From positions 33,786,501 through 33,850,500 of the forward strand of contig NC_092580.1 of assembly GCF_037975245.1 (NCBI RefSeq): a DNA stretch of 64,000 nt, given 5' to 3'. Shown here piece by piece: positions 11,234 through 47,024 of the stretch; the first letter of the stretch is position 1; every line of letters starts with the position of its first letter. The position numbers and the translations under genes were made by a program. The notes beneath the pieces are model-generated. The model saw nothing but the letters and a program-made list of their open reading frames with translations. It made no database searches and had not been told where the DNA came from. The stretch is from Apostichopus japonicus (lineage: Eukaryota; Echinodermata; Holothuroidea; Aspidochirotida; Stichopodidae).

Positions 11234-14200
11234 ATGAGTCGTCAGGTGAATTTAAGGTACCTTTCCGACAGCGAAAATAAAGCTCCAGAGATTTTAATGA
11301 AGTCTGAAGAAGGCGTCGAATCGTCTGAAGACGCAAGTCTAAATTCTGACTCAAATCCAACTAGCCCAGACCAAAGAAAACGCCGAAGAACGAACCATGA
11401 TTATCGGCGTCTTTCAAGTTCAGGTTACACGGAAGAAGTCTATGGAGACTACAAGCAGCGCTATTCAAGCGAGTCCTCTGATTTATCCCTATCGCCCGTG
11501 AGGCAGAGAAGCAAGAGTTTGAGCAAAAGTGATGAAAGAGATACTTTAATAACTAGTGCAATGAATGGTAAGCCTACAACATTACATATGATGAAGTAAC
11601 GAAGTATTGTGATATTCAAGTACCATCCGTGTTACCGTTGGTTACAGTGTTAGTGTTAATGTCATTACTACTAGACATGAGGTTGCGTACAGTAGTGTAG
11701 CACTAAAGATACATTGTACGCAAGGCTAGGTGAGCATTACTGTGCACTTAGTCACGTAGGCGCCAGTGTAACGTGGGTGTAATTCCATGCGAGTGAAAAG
11801 TAGTGTACATACAATGTATTTCAAATATGCTTATCAATTTGGTTATGAAGGACTACCATGCAGTATGAATTTTAAACTTCGCACATGTGATGTTCAAGTT
11901 TCTGTTCGTTGGATTAGAGCTCAGTAAGTTAAATAGAAGTTACTGTTGGCTATCTACAGTAGGCTGAAGTATATCCAGTGACAGATGCATGCACAAATAT
12001 ACAGTATATTTCAAATGTTATGTTGAACCTAAAGAAAGTATTAAACACACATGTAGGCTTATGTGTTTACTAAAACCTTGTGTACTGTAAGCCTGGGAAA
12101 TAAACTGTTCATTAAAACCCATTATGCATGGCAACTCAGCAAGTTATACGAGGCATAGAATTAACTCAGTGTAAAATACCTTGTTTGTGTACCACAAGTT
12201 GCAACCCCATTATAGGTTTTTTTTTTTAAATACCTAGTGTTTATTTCTTCCAAATTACAAAAATACAAGGAAAATACATTTCTACTTTGATTTGCTATTT
12301 CTTCACCAAACTAATCAGTGACTTTTATATGGGTTATACTTGTAAGCATCTATCAGTTAACAAAGGAAGCTATTTAAGGGGACAGACGCTCAGGTTACCA
12401 CCAGCCTACCGGGATTAGAAAGTGTTGCTAGTATAAGAGCCATAAATTACTCACCTTGGGAGATAAGTTGTATTGAATGTGGCATTTCATTTGATTTTAA
12501 CAAAATATGACCTTGACATAAAGGCTGAAATTGTGATTTCTTGATTGGAATGACCGTTCCACCCATGAAGGTTGATTTACAGTAAATGTTAATTACTTGT
12601 AGCTATTAAGATCAGCCAAATGGTTGAAACCTTAACAGGAAAGAATTTAGTGTTCAAATTATGTGTCTACAGCTATTTGAAAGCTCCAAAGTTTGTCTCT
12701 TATACAGTGTACAGTTCCTGTGCACCAAAAAAGTGGTACAGTATTTCATATGTTTTTTGCACAAGTTTGTATAGCAATAGTTTGTTAATTTCCATCCATG
12801 CAGGGGTAGCTCTAAGTTTGCTTTGCGACACCGTATTAATTCCCGTCTTGAGTATACTGTAGTAGTTAGAGCCTGTGATATTTCATTACATGTGAATATA
12901 ACATGGCTTGATGCAACAGAAATAAAGAGCTCTTTGATAAGTTCACTATGTTACAGTAATCTCATAGACATGTAGTGTTGTTAGTCTTCATCTTGTGTGA
13001 AGTTTACAACACCCACTGCCATTCTTCTTATTCCATTTGCTTCCTTGTTTGTTTGGTCCAGAGGAAAAGAAGAACCCAGGGACTATTCTTCCTACGTCAC
13101 CCACAATTCTTCAGCCAAGAATTATCAAGAAAGATGGCTCACCTCTGAAGATTCACATAAAGAAATCTGATATCATACCAAAGCCAAAGAAAAGGAAGCA
13201 CCATCGACATCACCATCATCACCGAAGCAGTAGTGATCACCATCCATGGGTGGTAACTACCAACATTCCAATGCAGCATGAACACACACATAGAGATGTG
13301 CAAACAGACATCAAGGGCATACAAACTGACTTGTCAGGAGTAGGATTGCCTTCAGCTGTTCCTAGGGTACCTCAAGTCAACCATCAGCTCACACAAACGG
13401 ACGTTGAAATGACTCAGACTCAACCATCTGAGTCCCCTATCTCATCAGGTTTGCCAGAGGCAATAGATACTAAAGTTCCACCTGCTTTCCAAAGACTGGT
13501 TGGTGACCTCAGTCAAACTTTCTCAGGATGTCATTCCCATCCAGAGTTTGGGAAGTACCTGCATATTGATCGTCAGCTTAATGGTGGCGCAGCTGTACTT
13601 CATGTTTATTCTAATGAAATAGCAGCTCTCGATAAGGAGGCCTTGGATAGGTTTGTGAGTGTCTTTTTTGATTTGGCCTTCCATGAAAGTACGGAGGGCG
13701 TCGCAGACTTTGTTATGTCCATAGTGCATGGCTGTGTGAGATCTTTGCAAGAACCCTTGAGTTACTTCAGTAAGAACCATTCTTCTACAAGCATTAAGTC
13801 AGAAGTTCTTGGAAAGTCGGACATTTTGACCAAAACGATCACTCAGTATCGAGATGAAGCTTGTAGATCTTACAAACATGGAACACTTAGGAGTGGCCCT
13901 ATGCTTCAGATGAGTCTTGTTGGGACAGTGAATGAAGAGGTGGGCGGATACTTTCCAGATTATCTCAGTTTGCTTGAAGCCAACCCGTTCTTGAAGTATG
14001 CCATGCCCTGGGGTGCCCTGTCTCATGTTGAGATGGATAGCCCAAGTGAGAGTAATGATGGTCCAATTCTTTGGGTCCGACCAGGAGAGCAGATGGTGCC
14101 TACAGCAGATATGCCGAAATCACCAAGAAAGAAGAAAAGGTTTGTCGTCATAGATACAATTCTACAGTACGTGTTGTTACTGTTATCTCAACATTTCACT

Positions 14201-17200
14201 GTGTTACTGTACACACAGTTTCAAGTGTTTGAGTACCATAATCCATTAATAATACATAACATAAGACATTTGACTCTGCTACTGTACACAAAGGTTCAAA
14301 TTGTTTGAGTACCATAATCCATTAATAATGCATAATATAAGACATTCCACTGTGCAAAGTGTTTGAGTACCGTGATCCATCAATCATGAATAACATACTG
14401 TAAGACATTTCACTGTGCAACTGTGCACAAAGGTTCAGTGTTTGAGTACAGTACCATGATCCATCAAGCATAAATAACATAAGATATTTCACTGTGCTAG
14501 CCTACTGTACACAAAGGTTCAAAGTGTTTGAGTACCGTGATCCATCAATAATACATAACATATACAGTAAGACATTCCTCTGCAGAATACACATAAAGTA
14601 AACTACCTGTACTTTTATCTTGTGACTAAGAGTTATTTAGTAAGGCTACATGCAGAGTAGAAATTAACCACTAACTGCATGAACATGTTATAGTAATTGT
14701 CCCTTAATCACAGTGACAGCACTTGTGATGATTCAAGTGCTAGGTACCTAAAATGTATCAAAGAGAACAGATTGTTAGTCTACTAGCTTCTTGCTTTTTT
14801 TGAGGGACAGTACTGATATACTGTACATGTCATTGTGTACAGTAGAGAACATCAAATGTAATATATTTAGAAGATGATAAAATTGTCCCCATGATCTATT
14901 AAATCTCTATACTGTATATATATGATATTGTCACATAATTTGTAAAACGTGTGGACTGTTAGCCTTGACTCTTTGTGCAGCCTGGTACATGGTTACAATC
15001 TGCCTCAGAGGTGATGTACAATAAGCTACAGTACTTTATTACTACTGCATGTATTATCACACAGTTAGTATCACACATACAGTACTGTTTATGGAAGTTG
15101 TACATTTACCGTATAGAGAGCACAAAGTCAATTTTTCTGGCTTTTCTCGGTTGGAATAGATAAGTCTGTAACATAAGTCATGTATCTGATAAAACCCTAA
15201 TTATGTACTGTAGCTAAAATCATTATACGGGTCATAACTACCAAACTTTAAGTTCCTGTTTTCTTCCAGTAGTTCTGCCAGGGCTTTGTTGTTTTCTGAA
15301 TTGTGCATATTAGCCACATTACCACTGTAAAGTTAGTTAACAGTTTTGCATGAAAGAGAACAGTTTTAATGTCGTCTCTGACAAAATCATCACTTGACAT
15401 TTGCTTTCAAACAGAGCCGGTGTCAACGAGCTTCGAAACCTGCAGTATCTGCCAAGAGTTTCTGAAGCTAGAGAGGTTCTCGTTGAAGATCGAACCAGAT
15501 GTCACGCCGATCATGTTGGCCAAGGATTTGATAGGATGACAACAGCAGCTGGAGGAATTTTGAAAGGACTTCAATATGAAAGTGAAAGGTAATTGTACCA
15601 CAAACTGCTTTATAAGTTAACTGACACCTTTTCCTGTTATTGCATAGTAAATGCTGGTGAGTGTGACCAACACCAGAATGTATAGATCTGCTAGATATCC
15701 ACTTTGATGGTCATTATGTTTTGTACTGAAAGACAAGCTGCAAATCATGTTCACCTTCCTGCACATTGTTTCAATAACTCCAGAGAATTATGGTACAGTA
15801 AGTAAAAACTGTTGTGTTTGTACATCCAAACCAAGGCCGATTGGACAGTTTTATATATTTTTTTTTGGGGGGGGGGGAGGAATATTTAAATGGGAGAGTT
15901 TTTTTGGTTCCTTGCTTTTTGCAAAGCAAGGAACCTACTGTATGCATTCAACTTGGCGTGTGTGTGTGTGTGTGTGTGTATGTGACGCTTGGCTTGTGTA
16001 CACGATATCTCAATAAGGAAAAGATGTATCATGATCAAATTTGGTGGGTGGATAGCACATAGTCAGAGGAAGATCCCTATTGTTTTTGGTGTCCACAAAG
16101 GTCACCAAAGGTCAGTTGTGGTCCAAAAACCCAAAATATTAAAACTGCAATAACTCCCGGTGCCAATGTGCGACAAGGTTTATATTTTGGGACAAGTTGT
16201 GAACTGGTTAGGGGAACATTTTGAAATTTAATGGTAATGTGATCCAAGGTCAACAAAGGTCAATTAATGATAAAAAACTAGTATTTTTGCGATAACTTGA
16301 GAACGAAATGTCCGTTAGGGCTGGGAGTTGCTTCAATGTAATCCAATTGTCGACTCGCATCTGGTTGACCCTTGACCTCAATTTGACCTCTGGTGACCTT
16401 TGGTGACCTTTACGTGTTTTGGGGGATTTTTACAGTTTTGATGCTATTTTCAGATGTCAAAGGTACCTTCTGATCATAAATGTCAATAGGTTGACCCGGT
16501 GTGACCTTTATGTGCGAAGTTATACGAGGTCAAAGTTATTTTTCAGACATTTAATGCAATAACTCCCACTTCCAAGGTGTGACATGGTTGATATTTTTGG
16601 ACAAGTTGCAAATGGTATAGGGGAATATTTTCAAACTTAACGGTCATGTGATCCGAGGTCACCAAAGGTCAATTAAAGTTAAAAAACTAGTATTTTGGGG
16701 GGAGAAAATGGGCAAAGAAAAAATGTTTGAATTTGTATAGTTTGATGCTCTATTTAGGTCTCATCGATCAAAAATGTCAAAAAGTTGACCCAAGGTGACC
16801 TTTGTATGTTAAGTTATATGAGGTCAAAGTTCATTTTCAGACATTTAGTGTAATAACTCCCAGTGCCAAGGTATTACACGGTTGATATTTTGGGACAAGT
16901 TGCAAATGGTATAGGGGAATATTTTCAAACTTAACGGTCATGTGATCCGAGGTCACCAAAGGTCAATTAATGATAAAAAACTAGTATTTTTGCGATAACT
17001 TGAGAACAAATTGTCCGTTAGGGTTGGGAGTTGCTTCAATGTAATCCAATTGTCGACCTGCATCTGGGTGACCCTTGACCTCAATTTGACCTCTGGTGAC
17101 CTTTTCGTGTTTTGTGGACTTTTACAGTTTCGATGCTATTTTCAGATGTTAAAGGTACCTTCTAATCATAAATGTCAATGGGTTGACCCCTGTGTGACCT

Positions 17201-19542
17201 TCGTGTGCGAAGTTATACGAGGTCAAAGTTAATTTTCAAACATTTAATGCAATAACTCTCAGTGCCAAGGTGTTACAAGGTTGATACTTGATATTTTTGG
17301 ACAAGTTGTAAATGATATAGGGGAATATTTTCAAACTTAGCGGTCATGGAATCCAAGGTCACCAAAGGTCAGCGAATGTTAAAAAACTAGTATTTTGGGG
17401 GGAGAAAATGGGCACAGAAAAAATCTTTGAATTTTTACAGTTTTGATGCTCTATTTAGGTCTAACCGATCAAAAATGTCAAATGGTTGACCTCCGGGTGA
17501 CCTTTCCGTGTGAAGTTATGTATACAAGTTCAAAGTTAATTTTTAGACATTTAATGCAATTAAATCCCAATGCCAAGGTGTGACACGGTTGATATTTTGG
17601 GACAAGTTGTGAATGGGGTGGTGGAACATTGTCAAACTTAAAGGTCATGTCATCTGAGGTCACCAATGTTATCATATCTGTTGACCCGCTTGTAGGTGAC
17701 CTTATATTTCTTACATTTTCGACGCCATATTTAGATCTCAAAAGTGCCTTTTGATAAAAAATCTGATCACATTTTGTGATCACAAAAGTGTTGGCTATAG
17801 TGTTGGTTACTTTATGGGTACATGTAGGACCACAATTACTTGGACTATTTGAGCCCAATCTTGCTTGATAATATTATGTGTATTGTCATATATCCCAAGC
17901 AAGGAACCACAGTGCCCTTGGGCTCTTGTTTGGGGGGGGGGGGTTGGGTGAGAGGAAGATTTTTGAGAACTACTACAACTACATAAAAGAGACAGGTTAT
18001 TGACTGTTTACTATCCCCAGAAAAACTTATTTCCCTCTTGACCCCTCCCATTCTCTTCATCCATCCTCCTCCTATCAAGGGAGGACAAAAATGTGACTAA
18101 ATTTCATAAGACAATAAGACATATCTCTCAATCATACACAAATGAATGACTTAAATTCCCATTTCAGTGAGGGTGAGGTTGAGTGGGATGTAAAGGATGT
18201 GGTTGCCTTCCATGCCAGCAGTTTCTTAGAGGTCGCAGAGATGCTTCAGATGGACCTTCATGAACCCCCTGTATCTCAGGTATGAAACAACTTTGTTAAA
18301 TAATCCACTATAATGTCATTGTGCTGTGATGTTATTGTGTTGTAAAATAATGGTTTCCATACTCCCCAAGTTTACATGTATGTAGGCTACCATGCAGATG
18401 TGTAGTGTCTGTGGTAATAGTATCGTAAAGTAACTCAACTGTTACGACATCCTGCATTCTCTCTGCTGCTGTATCGAAGCATGTAGCATCTTCTACTTCT
18501 CTCCCAAATTTTTAAAATTTGTTTCTTGTTGACTGTTGAGATGATGCTCCTAGACAAAACCTGTAACTTATGCACTGCTGACCTCCTTTTGGGGCAGCTT
18601 TGAGCAAATTTGAGAAAAGAACAAAGTATGTATAACTTTTCTGATGAGACTTGTTTACAGTAGGTAATTGATTACAATGAAATCACAAGACACCATTGTT
18701 GCGAAGTTTGTTGTACAGTAGTATGGTTGTTGACAAACTCGGCTTCACCAGTTGGTACAGTGTTCTGCAAGTAACCCAATATGTATGTAGGTGCATTGGT
18801 ACAAAGATGCCCTGTTAGTATGTTGCACTAGTGTCGAGTGTAGAGCTGCTGATATCACAAGAAAGGTATTTGGGTGTTCTGCTTGCTGTGAATAGCTTTT
18901 CTCTCATTGATTAAGAACAGCAATACTGCAGTTATCTTAATGCCAAGTAATGACTTATTTCATATACCAATAATACAGTTATCTTAATGCCAAGTAATGA
19001 CTTATTTCATAGTGAGTATTTCAAGTAACGTTCCTTGTCATCGTTTTACACAGTGCGTCCAATGGATAGAAGAAGCCAAACTTAATCAGATGAGAAGAGA
19101 GGGGATCAAGTACGCCCAAATCCGTCTCAGGCACAACGACATTTATTTCATTCCCCGAAATATCGTACATCAATTCAAAACCGTGAGAGCCTGCAGCAGC
19201 ATCGCATGGCATGTCCGTCATAAGATGTATTACCCAGAGAAGGAGAGTAGTGAGGACGATAGTAGCAAAGAGGACCATGGTGCGGGAGAAACAGTACCAC
19301 CACAGGTGAAGGAAGACACAGGTGAGGAGGAGAAGAAGGGCCAGAAACAGCCTCTGATGGAGGTAGAAATAAAACAGGAGGAGGAGGAGGAGAAGCCTGA
19401 CGATGACAAGATTGTTAAGGAAGTTGTAGAAAGAACAGTGGTCAAGGTAGAGGCTGACGTCAAAGCCCAGCAAAAATCAAAGAATGGTTTCTCTCCTGTT
19501 GAATTGTTTCCAGAGGCAGTTGAAATGGGTGAGATGAAATAG
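11234..19542 (+). CDS. RSBN1: RSBN1/rosbin-type protein (putative JmjC H4K20me2 demethylase, KDM9 family), 5 exons
   Basis: Exons 11234-11567, 13062-14139, 15415-15588, 18168-18279 and 19054-19542; all GT-AG and in phase, giving 728 codons (human RSBN1 is about 800). The N-terminus is Ser/Arg-rich. About residues 150-165 are a Lys/His-rich basic stretch, a likely nuclear signal. The conserved core runs from about residue 250: [16 protein letters not shown] (H279, D281 fit a JmjC HxD iron pair), [22 protein letters not shown]-like and [18 protein letters not shown]. Exons 3-5 add [49 protein letters not shown], and [17 protein letters not shown], where H605 may be the distal ligand. The acidic tail has two SUMO-type sites (IKQE, VKVE). 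RSBN1 proteins and worm DPY-21 act on H4K20 dimethylation in the nucleus; activity here is inferred. RSBN1 versus RSBN1L was not separated. It is convergent with the CLCA gene. Confidence 0.93.
14165..14590. repeat. Minisatellite in RSBN1 intron 2
   Basis: About five imperfect copies of a roughly 75-85 bp unit built around GAGTACCATAATCCAT, AATACATAACATA and CACTGTGC...TGTACACA. It begins directly after the exon 2 donor at 14140. Confidence 0.85.
15905..15945. repeat. Short hairpin GGTTCCTTGC / GCAAGGAACC
   Basis: An inverted repeat at the left edge of the intron 3 satellite. GCAAGGAACC recurs just beyond the satellite at about 17897-17907, so these pieces may mark the ends of the repeated block. 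Confidence 0.6.
16080..17690. repeat. Satellite block in RSBN1 intron 3 with AGGTCA motifs
   Basis: A unit containing AATAACTCCCAGTGCCAAGG, ATTTTGGGACAAGTTG, TAGGGGAATATTTTCAAAC and GAGGTCACCAAAGGTCAATT recurs at about 16150, 16555, 16855, 17250 and 17560. The spacings alternate near 400 and 300 bp, giving a higher-order period of about 700 bp. Five copies contain AGGTCA-N4-AGGTCA: 16099-16114, 16247-16262, 16656-16671, 16950-16965 and 17356-17371. Confidence 0.88.
18929..19011 (+). repeat. 36-bp direct duplication before RSBN1 exon 5
   Basis: CAGTTATCTTAATGCCAAGT and the following 16 bp occur at 18929-18964 and again at 18976-19011. The second copy ends about 40 bp upstream of the exon 5 acceptor, so it may include branch-point sequence. 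Confidence 0.9.
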
Positions 19543-20051
19543 TAGTACACTGAATAATTCATGGATGGAAAGCTTCACAGACATGTGGGTGTAGTTTCTT
19601 GGAAAAATCCCAAACAATCATAGTAAGTCAAATTGAGCAATACTTATTTCTTTCTTACTATTTTTAATCATCTCAGAGTAAAGGGACCTTGTAATGAAAG
19701 CAACCTGCTTTCTTGCACCATGTTCGGAAGGCGATACCTGTCAAAAAGGTGACTTTGGCCTTGATCCAAATCAGGTTGGCTTTCTTTCACACTTTGTGAT
19801 TTGATCTAGATTAAAAAATGCTGTCATTGATTTAATTACACAACAGGAATAAAAACAGAAAGGCTGGAGTTGATCAAAGGAATGGAAAGAAGGTTATGAT
19901 GGCCTTGGACATCTTAACAGTAATTGGTTTGAATTCATTTTATTCACTCAACATCTTGCCTTGGTCTCTAGAGTTGTGCATTATCAAGTACTACTGTATC
20001 AGACTTTGTTGAATATTGTTTGTAAATATGGAAAAAAGAAAAGATTATTAC

Positions 20052-20057
20052 AATAAA
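20052..20057 (+). terminator. Candidate polyadenylation signal of RSBN1
   Basis: AATAAA about 510 bp past the stop codon in AT-rich DNA. Further AATAAA sites occur near 20503 and 22628, so a longer 3' UTR is possible. Confidence 0.4.
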
Positions 20058-20059
20058 TT

Positions 20060-21590
20060 ATTGGACATTTGATTAATGACTAACTTGATTGATTGGATCT
20101 GAAGTGGTGGTGCAAAGTCCCTTTGTCTGTGCATTTTAATCAAGTATGTATTTTACCAAGCAGCAGCTGAACAATTACGTACTGTACGTAGTGGGCTGTG
20201 TACGGACCAACACAGAATGATGGCTGCAGTATCCACAAACATCGTTTAGATTAAGGCTTAAGGACTTCTGGAATCTCTCAGTTTTTGATACCTTACATTG
20301 AAGACAAGTACTATGAGTACTGTACAACACTGTCAGTGCTGAAAACAGATTCATATTACATACATGATACGGTGCAGGTCAAAAAGTTCCTGAAAGTTAA
20401 AAGCAGAGGGAAAAAGAGAGAACACAAAAAAGGGATAGGGATGTTTGCTTGTTTAAAAATTCACAGAAACTAGTTTTGTGGTCTTTCAAAGAAATAGCTT
20501 CAATAAATGATGTAACTTCAATTATTTATTTTAATGTGAATTTTGGCAAGGTGAATATTTGAGAATTTAATCTTTTATTTATTTCTATGTTGGAGACTTG
20601 GAGTGTCATCTCATTTTTCAGTACATGAAGATCCTATAGTTTCTATATTATCTAGGCCATTATTGAGATTATCATGTTTATTTTGTTATAATTTATATTG
20701 ATGAATGATTGACTGAATGCAGTATTCTGTAGCATTGTTTCAAGGAAGTGTGTATTCCTGTTAAGGTTTTAACTCTAAATTAATTGATGTTCCACAGTGT
20801 GGTGTGATGGTAGGTTGGTCGTTAGGCCTGTATCTCATCTACATACTTACTGCACAGTAGTGTAATTGGTTGTCCCATTGATTCTTTATGGGTGGGTAAT
20901 GAACCATGTGATAAAACCGCTCTGCATTGACCGTGCACACTTCAACCATCCATTGGTGGTGGTCTTCAGGAGACTCTGACTTTTCCAAAAGCAATTGAAA
21001 ACTTTCAGAACATTTAAAGATTTGTAATGCTAGAGCTTCTGTAACCACTAACAAACATTGTCAACTACAGTAAGACAATCACCTCCCTACTTTGATATAA
21101 TACTCTGTAGTTGGAGATGTGTAGATGGTAGATAGATTTTATGTGTGTTGCATTTGGCTCAGGAAGGAAATCAAAAGCAGTAGTTGTATGGTTAATGACC
21201 TAGAGCCACATGTGATTTTTACTGTACTTATTTCTCTGTGTCTTAAAAGATTTCATGAGTACACTAAACTCACAAAATCAAAACAGTAAATAGATACATG
21301 GCTGGAATTGAAGCAATATCACATTAATTCTTCTATAGAGATGTAAGCAACTACTAATAAAGTTCAACAAAGTCAATTGAATAGATTTTCAGAAAACTTT
21401 GAAGTATTTGTTTAGTTTTAAAAACCACAGAGATTTTTTAATGTTCTAACAGATGACATATCATTTTGGAAATGATGCTGAAACTTACATTAAATTTGCT
21501 GAATTTTTTTGAAGAAAAGATCATGGTAACCAAACTATTATCTTTTGCAAATTTTGGAACAAGATTATTGAATGTGTAAAACTGGTTGAA
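20060..21590. other. 3' flank of RSBN1, no gene recognised
   Basis: AT-rich DNA with only short open frames that resemble no family I know. It may be partly transcribed as RSBN1 3' UTR. Confidence 0.4.
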
Positions 21591-21599
21591 TGTGATATA

Positions 21600-22260
21600 G
21601 CACAGACACTGGTCTGTCTCTTGGTGGTTACTGAACAGACTTGTTTGTCTCGGTTTGCTTGATATCATTCAAACAGGTCTGCGATACAGAATATACATAT
21701 CTGTCTTTAGGTTTATGCAGTACATAACAAATGTCTGACTCCTGGTGGTTGAATGTGATATAGAACAGACACTGGTCTGTCTCTTGGTGGTTACTGAACA
21801 GACTTGTTTGTCTCGGTTTGCTTGATATCATTCAAATAGGTCTGCGATACAGAACATACATGTCTGTCTAGGTTTAATGCAGTACATAACAAATGTCTGA
21901 CTCCTGGTGGTTGAATGTGATATAGAACAGACGCTGGTCTGTCTCTTGGTGGTTACAGAACAGACAGGTCGTTACCGTGGCTGTTAAATGAAATGCAGAA
22001 GGGACATACTGTATGTCTGTCTCTTGTTTTGTTTCATGCAACACAGAATGAACATGTCTGTCCTTAGGTTAAATGCAGTACATATAAACAAATGTCTGTC
22101 TCTTATTAGTGGTTGAATGTGATATAGAACAGACACTGGTCTGTCTCTTGGTGGTTTAATGAATTACCAAACAGACATGTTCTTCTCTGGACCGTTTAGT
22201 GAATACAAAGTGGACATGTCTGTCCCTTGGTCGTTAAATGCAAAACAGAATGGACATGTG
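21600..22260. repeat. About 162-bp tandem repeat rich in CAGACA and TGTCTG
   Basis: CAGACACTGGTCTGTCTC recurs at about 21603, 21767, 21928 (one change) and 22130. Each unit also carries CTTGGTGGTTACTGAACAGAC and a TGTCTGACTCCTGGTGG-like piece. The block is unusually dense in AGAC/GTCT, the core of the SMAD-binding element. Confidence 0.85.
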
Positions 22261-23439
22261 TCTCCTGGTTTGTGCCACACACCACACAATCCTGTTCGTA
22301 TGCGTGCGTCTATTGTGTGCGATTTAGAAGCCTATGTGTAGGTTGTTAGGAGAAGTAACACAATGCGACTTAGAGTTTTTTTTTAATTATAACTGCAGAC
22401 AGTAAAATAAAGGGTAACAGGATTATTTGTAATCAATATCATTTGATGGCATCTCCATTCAGTTAGTTCTTTTTTTTTGTACATTACTTAGTATTCCTTT
22501 CTTTTTCATATCAAGTTTAGCTCGGATTGTGAATTTGTAAAATAATTTGTGATTCTCGTGTGCATACTGTATTTTATAATACAGATCTCTAGCAATAGTG
22601 TTCTGCGTTTGTCTTCGGGCCAACTCAATAAAACAGTTGAATCGTACAGAAAGAATCCATTTTGTCTCTAGTTTTTCTTTGTTTGTTTATTTTTTTGGTT
22701 AATATACTCGTACAACGGAATATTGCAATTCAACCGACCATTAAGCGGTCATAAATGTAACAAAGAGAGGTAAGGCTAAATCCCCCGCTTGAGTTGATTC
22801 GGAAGAATATTCGGAAGCTCTTTGATATTATTATCACATAACAACCTACATAACAACTAGTGTCATTATCTTCATGAGTCATTTCAAAGAATGACATTTA
22901 TAAGCCTACATTTTGTAAAACTTTGTTTTCATGTGTGATCTCACAAAGTGCATAAACAAGTTTAAAGTGCTGCCTATCACGACCAACAGGATCGTCCCCG
23001 CCCCCCCCCTCCCAAAGACAAGAAAAAACAGATTAGTTACGATACAGAAGGATAGTTACAATGGAATTAATTTGTTTTCAAGTAGTAGAAATAACAAAAT
23101 AAGAGAAAAGAATGGCCCCATCTCTTCCCCTTTTCCACAAGCCACTGCCCCAAGGGAAGCTCAAATTTCAGAAATGACCAGTGCGAACTTCTGCTCCAGT
23201 GTTGTAATAGGATGTAGGATTATGAGGTTGTGAAAGAGCGCCACCGTATTTGTAGAACGTTACATACAGGAACACATGGCTTGATTTAATGCAAAGCGAA
23301 TGTATTTATCAATTGGAGAAATTCGTTTCGCTTGGTTTGCACGATTCAGCTGGAAGATCACCCTTGCCCCTCTCTCCTCTAATATAAACAAAGAAAACGA
23401 TAAATATGATAACATTGCTCACACGTTATCGCGTCTTTC

Positions 23440-23525
23440 TAATAGGCTATACATTCTTTGTCCTAATAGGCTATACATTCTTTGTCCTAATAGGCTATAC
23501 ATTATCTGTTCTACTAGGCTATAAA
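23440..23525. repeat. 24-bp minisatellite, about 4 copies
   Basis: Unit AATAGGCTATACATTCTTTG plus four bases, the last copies diverged. It lies just beyond the 3' end of the CLCA coding sequence. Confidence 0.88.
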
Positions 23526-23587
23526 TTCTCTGTTATACTGTATATACATCTCATCGGTGTTCTAGTTACTAGAGGTAATGCTTTATC

Positions 23588-42632
<19,045 letters not shown>

Positions 42633-42639
42633 CTCGATT

Positions 42640-45666
<3,027 letters not shown>

Positions 45667-45779
45667 ATACCACACCATATTACAGGCTTGGTATGAACCA
45701 ATCGTGTTTGAAAATTCAATCTGCTGCGTGATAGGAATCCAGTTATGTTTTCACTATTCATTATAATACATACCTACCC

Positions 45780-47020
45780 TATACCCGACTTTATTTTTCC
45801 AGTTATATGCATTCACTGTTTATTTGCTTCAAACACACATTAATATATACAGGCTGGGTAAACTTATAGCTAATGTAACATTATGCTATCGTTGCTAGGG
45901 TATCTATAGCCAAGGTATCCATAGTTAGCTATACATGCAACAAACTGTTTACTAATAACATGCATACATATTTATATCACGAGTATGCTCCGTAGTATGC
46001 CTCCTATTCATATCATTGATAAATATGAATACATCTTCCCTCACAACGGATACCGATCTTCTCCCCCCCGCCCCTCTTCCACATGTGGTCCATGATGATG
46101 CAAACGGCTAATGGAACTTAGTACTTAGAAGCATCGATCGATTGATTGATTAGTTCAGATTTCAACATCCGGGATATATGGAACACCCGGATTATGACGT
46201 GACCGATAAAAATATAATGTCACTTTGCCAATATAGTACGCCATTCATGTTTATCATCATGTAGAGTATAACTTGCTCAAAAACGAAATAGCGCTCTCTA
46301 CTTTACAAAATGCTGCAACTATTTAGAGTTCTCTTGAAGTTGTTGAAGTCTTTGTATGAGAAATATTACAAACACTGTGCATTCTATATGCAGAGTGTAG
46401 ACCTAACATTTTTCCGTTGATCCTCAACAACTTGAATATGTCGCTTGTGATCGTTATGATTACATCAACGCACGAGTAATTGGTTGGGAGATGAAACCTA
46501 ACCAAGCACAACTTCATCTCTGCAATACCGTTCTTGTTGTTAGAACATTCTAGTGTTTGTTCTCCATATTTAGGATTTATTCTGCCGTCAGTTAACATTA
46601 AATATGAGTTACCTATACTTTAATTGTTTTCTCTCCGTTCGTATATCTTTGCCATATGATCTCGAATCATTAATAAATCTCGGATCTCCGACGGATATAG
46701 CTTAGAAGACTTTATGCAGTATCTCAGTCCTTATATGTTATAGTGTCAGTTAAAAGAAGAAAAACATCAGACACAGTGACAATTTTTTTGATATAATTAT
46801 TAAAAATCTATTCAGGTTTCTAAGATATTCGGTCTCAAATCTCCGGAGTGCTCCTTTAGGGCAAATTGACGATGATGTCGATGTCTTGGTAGCGGTTTTG
46901 GGGTTAGGGCTAATAATAACTCAACGAAAACTTTTTAATTTCATTCTAACAGAGCGCCCTCGGTTCACTTGCAAACACTGCGTGTAGTTGTTCTACATAG
47001 TAGACAAGTCAACTGACTGA
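45780..47020. other. Intergenic, nothing recognised
   Basis: Only short open frames with no family resemblance. Confidence 0.4.
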
Positions 47021-47024
47021 CTGA

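Noticed and set aside
19021-19473. 150-codon minus-strand frame rich in Leu/Phe
   Set aside because: Antisense shadow of RSBN1 exon 5, whose acidic Glu/Lys codons read as Leu/Phe on the other strand.
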